Part shown: one piece after another, positions 58,464 to 64,000 of the stretch | How the letters are laid out: each line of letters opens with the position of its first letter | Position numbering within the stretch: position 1 is the first letter of the stretch | NCBI GenBank assembly: GCA_050250875.1 | Contig: JBFWNV010000001.1 | Span: 62,001-126,000 of the forward strand | Direction: 5' to 3' | Source: CAWAYR01 sp050250875 | GTDB taxonomy: Bacteria > Acidobacteriota > Vicinamibacteria > Vicinamibacterales > UBA2999 | DNA length: 64,000 bases | The notes under the pieces: generated by a model | Seen by the model: only the letters and a program-made list of their open reading frames with translations | The model's database searches: none | What the model was told of the DNA's origin: nothing | Program-made: the position numbers and the translations under genes

Positions 58464-61400
58464 ATGGCCGACGCCTCCCCCCGTCAATCCCTGCTCGCCC
58501 GCTGGCTCGCGCCCGTCGCCGAAATGCGCGCCGGCGAGGGCGGCACGGCGCTGCTGCTGTTCCTCTACTCGTTCCTGGCGATGACGTCCTACAACATCGT
58601 CAAGCCGGTCACGCGATCGCAGTTCATCTCCAGCCTCGGCGCCGACAACCTGCCGTGGGTGCAGTTCGGCGCCGGCATGATCATCGGGCTGCTGATGCAG
58701 GGCTACACCAAGGCCATCGCCGCGGTGCCCCGCCGCTGGACGATTCCGGTCACGCAGGCCGGCATGATCGTGCTGCTCGTCACCTTCTGGGTGCTCTTCA
58801 CGCAGGTCGGCGCCGAGTGGGTGTCGGTCGGCTTCTACCTCTACGGCCTGATCCTCGGCATCCTGCTCATCAGCCAGTTCTGGACCCTGGCCAACGACAT
58901 CTACGATCCGCGTCAGGCCAAGCGGCTGTTCGGGCTGATCGGCGGCGGCGCCAGCCTCGGCGGCGCGACCGGCGCGGCCATCACCGCGACGCTGGTCGAG
59001 CGGCTCGGCACCAAGACGATGCTGCTGGTCAGCGCCGGCATCCTCGCCGCGTGCTTCCTCATCGTCGTCCGCATCGTCCGCACCAACGAACGGGCCGGGC
59101 AGAGCGACGCGACCAAGACCGGCGAGGAAGAAGGCGTCGGCGGCGGCGAGGCCCTGGCCCTGCTGCGCGGCTCGCGCCATCTGCAGATCATCGCCCTGGT
59201 GATCACCTTCGCGGCGATCGGCGCCGCGATCATCGAGCAGCAGCTCAACATGGCCACCGCCGAGGCCAAGGGCCAGGCCAACACCGACGGCATCACCCAG
59301 TTCCTCGCCCAGGTCACCGTCTACCTGTCGCTCATCGGCCTGTTCATCCAGGTGGCCCTGACCAGCCGCATCCACCGCCTGCTCGGCATCGGCTTCGCGC
59401 TGATGATCCTGCCGGTCAGCCTCGGCGCCTCGGGCCTGCTGATGCTCACGGTCGGGGCCCTGTGGACGTCGGGGCTGGCGCGCATCCTCGACACGTCGCT
59501 GCGCTACACCGTCGACAAGACCACGCGCGAGATCCTGTTCCTGCCGCTGCCGGCCGACGTCAAGTACCGCGCCAAGCCGTTCATCGACGTCACCGTCGAC
59601 CGCCTGTCGAAGGGTGCCGGGGCGCTGCTGATCCTGGTGCTGATCAAGGACTGGGGGCTCAACCTCTCCTGGCAGCAGCTGAGTTACGCCAGCCTCACGA
59701 TCATGGCGCTGTGGGTGTTCTTCGCGCTGCGCGCCCGCGCCGAGTACATGGCCGCCTTCCGCCGGAGCATCGTCCAGCAGGACATGAAGGCCGGCGAGAT
59801 CCGGCTCGAGACCGCCGACCTCTCCACCATCGAAGCGCTGGTCGAGGAACTGGCCCACCCCGACGCCAAGCGCGTCGCCTATGCCCTCGACCTGCTCGAG
59901 TCGCTCGACAAACGGCATCTGGTCAGTCCGCTGATGCTGTACCACGAGCACTCCGACGTTCGGGTCCGCGTGCTGCGGCTGGCCGAGGCGAGCGGGCCGG
60001 CCGGCGCCGACCGCTGGCTGCGCGGCATCGAACGCGGCCTCACCGACCCCGAGGGCGACGTGCGCAGCGCCGCGGTGCGCGCCCTGGCCAGCGTCAAGGG
60101 ACAGGAAGCGGCAGCGCTGATGCGTCCCTACCTCGACGACGCCGATCCCGCGCTCGTCGTCACGGCGGCCTCGGCGCTGTCCAACAGCCTCGAGGCGGCC
60201 GATCGCGACCGGGCGATCGAGGCCTTCCGCAAGCTGATCGACGACTCGCGCGAGCAGCGCGCCCACACCCGCGCCGAGGTCGCCCGCGCGCTCGGCCGGG
60301 TCACCAACCCGGCGTTCCGGCCGCTGCTGGTGCCGCTGATGTTCGACGCCGACGTCGACGTCGCCCGCGACGCGATCCGCAGCGCGGCACGGCTCGGCGC
60401 CGGCGACTTCCTGTTCGTGCCGCCGCTGGTCTCGCTGCTGCGCAACCGCCTGCTCAAGGGCGCGGCGCGCGAGGTGCTGGCCGGCTACGGCGAGGACGTG
60501 GTGCCGACGCTGGTCTACTTCATGAAAGACCGCGACGAGGACCCGTGGGTGCGGCGGCACATCCCGGCCACGCTGGCGAAGATTCCCTGCCAGGCGTCGC
60601 TGCAGGCCTTGCTCGACGCGCTCGACGAGAGTGACGGCTTCCTGCGCTACAAGGCGCTCTCGGCCCTGGAACAGCTGCGGCGCACCCAGCCCGGGCTGGT
60701 GGTGCCGCCGGCGACGGTGGAACGGCTCATCGCGCACGAGACCAGCCGCGCCTTCGATCGCCTCACGCTGCACTACAACCTGTTCCACGCCGGCGGGATG
60801 GAGAAGGACTGCCTGCTGGCCCGGGCCCTCAGCGAGAAGTACGAGCGGGCGTTCAACCGCGTCTTCACGCTGCTCGGCCTGATCCACCCGCCCGACGACA
60901 TCGCCGCCGTGCGCCACGCCCTGACCGTCGGCGACGCGCGGGCCCGGTCGAGCGCCGCCGAGTTCCTCGACAACATCCTGCGCGGCGACGCCCGCCACCG
61001 GGTGATGCTGCTGGTCGAGGACATGCCGCTGGCCGAGCGCGTCCGCAAGGGCAACGCCATCTTCCGCACCCGCCAGCGCGACGTCGAGGACACGCTCGCT
61101 CAGCTCGTCCACGACGAGAACCAGGAGGTCGCCGCCACGGCGATTCAGCTGGTCGAGACCCGCAAGCTCTGGTCGCTCGCCGGCGACCTGGAGCACGTGC
61201 TCCAGCACCGGCCGGTCGGGGACTGGTGGGTGTTCGAAGCCGCGTCGTGGGCCCTGGCGGCGCAGCGCATGCCGCCGGAGCGCCGGCGCGTGCTGTGGCA
61301 GGAGCCGCTGCCGGCGGTGGAACTGGCCGACCGGCTGCGCCGCATCCGTCTGTTCGACTTCGTGTCGGTCGACGAACTGTTCCGCGTCGCCAGCCTCGGC

Positions 61401-62219
61401 CGTCAGGTGCGGCACGAAACCGGGCGCACCCTGTGCCACGAGGGCCAGGCCGCCGAGACGCTGCATTTCGTGCTCGACGGCCGGGTGGCGCTGCAGAGCG
61501 GCAAGGGCCGGCGCACCGAGGTGGCGGCTCCCGACGTGATCAGCTTCGAGGACGTGCTCGAAGGGCACCCGGTACGGGCCACGGCGATCGCGCTCGAGCC
61601 GACGATCACCCTGACGATGACCACCGAGGAGTTCCTGACGCTGGTCTCCGAGAACGTCGAGATCGCGCAGGGCATCTTCCGGCTGCTGCTCGAGACGCGC
61701 TGCGCGCCGGCCTGGCGCACGGTGGTGCACGGCGAGCTCACCCCCGAACTGCAGCGGCGCGTCGCCGACGGCGTGCAGGCGCTCGACGGGCTGATCCTGC
61801 TGCAGTCGAGCCCGCTGCTGGCCCGCGCCACCTCGGCCGAGCTGGTTCGCCTCGCGGCCATCGCCCGCGTGGTCCCGCTCACCGCCGGCAGCGTGCTGTT
61901 CAAGCCCGGCGACGGCGCGGCGATCCATGCCGTGCTCACCGGCCAGGTCACGGTGGCCGGCGAGGGCACCGCCGCCGACGTCGCCGAAGGCGGCGACGTG
62001 GTGGGCATCTACGAGGCGCTGAGCGGCCGGTTCATGACCTCGCAGGGCACGGTGGCCGCCGCCGGCAGCGCGCTGCGCATCGACCGCAACGAGCTGTTCG
62101 AGCTGATGGCCGACAACATCCCGCTGCTGCAGGGGATTTTCAGCGGCCTGCTGCACGCCGGTCCGGTGGCCGCGGGCGCGCCGGGCGACACGCCCGCGCA
62201 CAGCCACGCCACGCCGTAG
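58464..62219 (+). CDS. Npt1-like membrane protein with HEAT repeats and cyclic-nucleotide-binding-like domains
   Basis: The 1251-aa protein shares the carrier layout of its divergent neighbour: about 12 hydrophobic segments in residues ~25-430, with SYNIVKPVTRSQFI and DTSLRYTVDKTTREILFLPLP as family segments. Residues ~450-950 are HEAT-like repeats (PEGDVRSAAVRALASVKGQEA, DVDVARDAIRSAARLG). The C-terminus has two cNMP-binding-type jelly rolls: FDFVSVDELFRVASLGRQVRHETGRTLCHEGQAAETLHFVLDGRVAL and SSPLLARATSAELVRLAAIARVVPLTAGSVLFKPGD. The phosphate-binding Arg of canonical cNMP sites is not obvious. A carrier or sensor coupled to signalling is inferred. Confidence 0.85.
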   Translation: MADASPRQSLLARWLAPVAEMRAGEGGTALLLFLYSFLAMTSYNIVKPVTRSQFISSLGADNLPWVQFGAGMIIGLLMQGYTKAIAAVPRRWTIPVTQAGMIVLLVTFWVLFTQVGAEWVSVGFYLYGLILGILLISQFWTLANDIYDPRQAKRLFGLIGGGASLGGATGAAITATLVERLGTKTMLLVSAGILAACFLIVVRIVRTNERAGQSDATKTGEEEGVGGGEALALLRGSRHLQIIALVITFAAIGAAIIEQQLNMATAEAKGQANTDGITQFLAQVTVYLSLIGLFIQVALTSRIHRLLGIGFALMILPVSLGASGLLMLTVGALWTSGLARILDTSLRYTVDKTTREILFLPLPADVKYRAKPFIDVTVDRLSKGAGALLILVLIKDWGLNLSWQQLSYASLTIMALWVFFALRARAEYMAAFRRSIVQQDMKAGEIRLETADLSTIEALVEELAHPDAKRVAYALDLLESLDKRHLVSPLMLYHEHSDVRVRVLRLAEASGPAGADRWLRGIERGLTDPEGDVRSAAVRALASVKGQEAAALMRPYLDDADPALVVTAASALSNSLEAADRDRAIEAFRKLIDDSREQRAHTRAEVARALGRVTNPAFRPLLVPLMFDADVDVARDAIRSAARLGAGDFLFVPPLVSLLRNRLLKGAAREVLAGYGEDVVPTLVYFMKDRDEDPWVRRHIPATLAKIPCQASLQALLDALDESDGFLRYKALSALEQLRRTQPGLVVPPATVERLIAHETSRAFDRLTLHYNLFHAGGMEKDCLLARALSEKYERAFNRVFTLLGLIHPPDDIAAVRHALTVGDARARSSAAEFLDNILRGDARHRVMLLVEDMPLAERVRKGNAIFRTRQRDVEDTLAQLVHDENQEVAATAIQLVETRKLWSLAGDLEHVLQHRPVGDWWVFEAASWALAAQRMPPERRRVLWQEPLPAVELADRLRRIRLFDFVSVDELFRVASLGRQVRHETGRTLCHEGQAAETLHFVLDGRVALQSGKGRRTEVAAPDVISFEDVLEGHPVRATAIALEPTITLTMTTEEFLTLVSENVEIAQGIFRLLLETRCAPAWRTVVHGELTPELQRRVADGVQALDGLILLQSSPLLARATSAELVRLAAIARVVPLTAGSVLFKPGDGAAIHAVLTGQVTVAGEGTAADVAEGGDVVGIYEALSGRFMTSQGTVAAAGSALRIDRNELFELMADNIPLLQGIFSGLLHAGPVAAGAPGDTPAHSHATP

Positions 62220-62225
62220 TGGAGG

Positions 62226-63725
62226 TCAGTGCGCCGGCAGCCGCACCTCGAAGGTGGTGGCGATGCCCGGCGTGCTGGCGACGCTCACCGTGCCGCCGTG
62301 GCGTTCGACGATCGCCTTGACGATCGACAGCCCGAGTCCAGTGCCGCCGCCGTCGGTCCGCGACGGGTCGGCCTTGTAGAAGCGGTCGAAAACGCGCGGC
62401 AGATGCTCGGCCGGGATGCCCTCGCCGTCGTCGGTCACGCGCAGCACCAGCGCGTCGCCCTCGCGGGCCGCGCTCAGCCGCACCTGGCCCTCGGGCCGGG
62501 CGTGCCGCACGGCGTTGGCAGCGAGGTTCTGCAGCACCTGCTCGAGACGCACGCGATCGCCGCGCACCTCCTGGGCATCGGGCGCGATCTCGGCGTCCAG
62601 CGCAATCGACAGCGCCGCGGCGTCGCGGGCGTGGCGCTCCTGTACCCGCGTGAACAGCTCGCGCACCTGGAGCGTGGTGATGTCCAGCGGCGCGCCGCCG
62701 GCGTCGAGGCGGGCCAGGTCGAGCAGGTCGTTGACGATCTGCTCGAGACGCTGCGCCTCCACCGCGACCACGTGCACCGCCTGCTGGCCCTTGGCCGAGG
62801 CCGGCGCGAACCCCGGCAGGGTGAGCGTCTCGGCGTAGCCGCGGATCGACGTGAGCGGCGTGCGCAGCTCGTGGGAGACGTCGGCGAGCAGCTGGCGCCT
62901 GGCCCGATCGGCGTCGACGAGGGCGGCCTCGCGGGCGGCGGCCTCGTCGGCCATGCGATTGAAGGCCCGAGCCACGACCGACACTTCGTCGCCGCCGGCG
63001 GCCGACGCCCGCGCCGAGCGATCGCCGTCGCCGAAGCGCCGCACGGCGTCTTCGAGGTCGCGCAGCCGGGCATGAGCGGGCCGAAAGATCGCGGTCGCGG
63101 CCAACGCCGTGCCGGCGACGAGCAGCGCGGCGAATCCCACGGCGAGCCACGGTGCCAGCTCGCGGGCGATGGCGCCGGGCGGGCGGCCGCGGGCGACGAG
63201 GAGCGCCGCCGCCACGCGGCCGCCGACATGCACCGGAGCCACGGCCCAGAAGGCGGGCAGCGGCGGGCGCCCGCCAGGCGGGCCGAGGTCGTCGTCGTCC
63301 GGGGAGACCTGGCCGCGCCGGCCGGACGGGCCGGATCGGCGCGGCGTCCAGACGGCGTCTGGCGTCGACAGCCGGCGCAGCGTGGCGCGAATCTGCGGCT
63401 CCGGCGGCACGATGGCGCTCGAACCGACCAGCCGCCCGTCGGGGAACAGCAGCACGGCCGGCCGCGCCAGGTCGGCGAAGCGGTCGAGCGCCAGGTCGGC
63501 CAGGTCGGCCGTGGGCGCTCGCGACGCCTCCGCCTCCAGTTCCTCAGCGACCACGCCGGCGAGCCTGGCCAGCATGCGCGGCGGCAATGCGTCGTCGCGC
63601 TGCGACGACAGCCACAGGAAGAAGCCGACCTGCGCCAGCAGCATCACCGCCAGGAAGGCGATGAACCCGGCGGCGATGCGCCAGTAGAGGCTGCGATACC
63701 AGTGGCGTGGTGTCGGGTCAGACAT
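62226..63725 (-). CDS. Sensor histidine kinase
   Basis: The 499-aa kinase has two membrane segments (IAAGFIAFLAVMLLAQVGFFLWL; WLAVGFAALLVAGTALAATAIF) flanking a ~140-aa periplasmic domain with a Gly/Arg/Pro-rich loop, a HAMP linker, the phosphoacceptor box DVSHELRTPLTSIRGYAE and an ATPase domain with NLAANAVRHARPEG, DDGEGIP, FDRFYKAD and GTGLGLSIVKAI. It forms a two-component pair with the overlapping response regulator. The signal is unknown. Confidence 0.92.
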   Translation of the reverse strand: MSDPTPRHWYRSLYWRIAAGFIAFLAVMLLAQVGFFLWLSSQRDDALPPRMLARLAGVVAEELEAEASRAPTADLADLALDRFADLARPAVLLFPDGRLVGSSAIVPPEPQIRATLRRLSTPDAVWTPRRSGPSGRRGQVSPDDDDLGPPGGRPPLPAFWAVAPVHVGGRVAAALLVARGRPPGAIARELAPWLAVGFAALLVAGTALAATAIFRPAHARLRDLEDAVRRFGDGDRSARASAAGGDEVSVVARAFNRMADEAAAREAALVDADRARRQLLADVSHELRTPLTSIRGYAETLTLPGFAPASAKGQQAVHVVAVEAQRLEQIVNDLLDLARLDAGGAPLDITTLQVRELFTRVQERHARDAAALSIALDAEIAPDAQEVRGDRVRLEQVLQNLAANAVRHARPEGQVRLSAAREGDALVLRVTDDGEGIPAEHLPRVFDRFYKADPSRTDGGGTGLGLSIVKAIVERHGGTVSVASTPGIATTFEVRLPAH

Positions 63726-64000
63726 CGGCGAACTTGTAGCCGGCGCCCCACACCGTGAGGACGAGGACCGGCGCCTCGGTGTCGAGCTCGATGCGCTTGC
63801 GCAGCCGCTTGACCAGCGTGTCGACGCTGCGCGGCGTCACGAACGTCTGGTCGGGCCAGACGCGGCTGAGCAGCGCCTCGCGGCTGAAGACGATCCCGGG
63901 ATGCGAGGCGAGGAGCTGCAGCAGCCGGAACTCCTGGGCGGTCAGCTCCACGTCCTGGCCGCGGACGCGCACGCGCCGGCGGGCCGGATCGATTTCCACG
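63718..64000 (-). CDS. OmpR/PhoB-type response regulator, C-terminal part (partial)
   Basis: The visible ~94 residues are the winged-helix DNA-binding domain of an OmpR-family regulator: RRRVRVRGQDVELTAQEFRLLQLLASHPG, SREALLSRVWPD, RSVDTLVKRLRKRIE and VWGAGYKF (each typical). The N-terminal receiver domain lies beyond the window. Its end overlaps the kinase gene by eight bases, the usual regulator-kinase coupling. Confidence 0.9.
   Translation of the reverse strand, partial: VEIDPARRRVRVRGQDVELTAQEFRLLQLLASHPGIVFSREALLSRVWPDQTFVTPRSVDTLVKRLRKRIELDTEAPVLVLTVWGAGYKFADV

Noticed and set aside
58386..62207. A 1273-codon frame antisense to the larger Npt-like gene
   Set aside because: Low-complexity Arg/His/Gly-rich product in the shadow of a gene with clear membrane, HEAT and cNMP-like domains.

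Overview
The window is a 64 kb, very GC-rich, densely coded stretch of a bacterial chromosome with no rRNA or tRNA genes that I can see. LPS synthesis (lpxC), a type IV pilus ATPase (pilT), outer-envelope lipoproteins, MoxR/VWA operons, FG-GAP and PQQ-like secreted propellers and Npt-type carriers fused to HEAT repeats point to a didermic Acidobacteriota-like organism, perhaps the Vicinamibacteria branch. That placement is inference from gene content, not from a marker gene.

Layout. 1-5.9 kb: housekeeping genes (end of nadD, rsfS, comF, tmk, lysA), then an operon of a small sigma-70-family factor, a STAS protein, a small unknown and an unusual radical SAM protein. 6-17.7 kb: mostly catabolic and secreted enzymes (haloperoxidase-like protein, N-acyl-D-amino-acid deacylase, pilT, FG-GAP protein, a VOC dioxygenase/hydrolase pair, an SSS symporter, an M28-type peptidase). 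18-19.3 kb: DUF222-HNH nuclease. 19.3-25.4 kb: a tightly coupled moxR-DUF58-VWA operon. 25.5-29.4 kb: lpxC and uvrA. 29.8-33.6 kb: secreted proteins, including a lipase-like hydrolase fused to a B-lectin domain. 33.7-41 kb: FHA-GAF-adenylate cyclase, propeller, zinc-ribbon protein, HNH nuclease, NlpC/P60 lipoprotein, mtgA and an M48 protease. 41-45.7 kb: a peptide-type ABC importer without its ATPases, plus a DapA-family aldolase.

45.7-53.1 kb is the most unusual part. A non-coding stretch with a 37-bp dyad and a good sigma-54 (-24/-12) promoter match precedes a 70-aa HTH protein and a secreted subtilisin-like protease whose C-terminus is 15 tandem hexapeptides of the form (E/N/Q)SIIWG. Just downstream is a 9-codon ORF with its own ribosome-binding site that ends in IIWDE, echoing the IIWGE end of the protease. 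Then come a membrane HD-GYP protein and a 905-aa sigma-54 activator. Base composition falls sharply right after the protease stop codon and recovers inside the activator ORF, so the sensory part of this locus looks separately acquired. I propose a sigma-54-controlled protease/peptide/c-di-GMP signalling locus; the link between the parts is inference.

53-64 kb: a large metzincin-type metalloprotease, a divergent pair of Npt1/ATP-ADP-translocase-like membrane proteins with HEAT repeats (one also carrying two cyclic-nucleotide-binding-like domains), and a sensor kinase/response regulator pair that runs off the end of the window.
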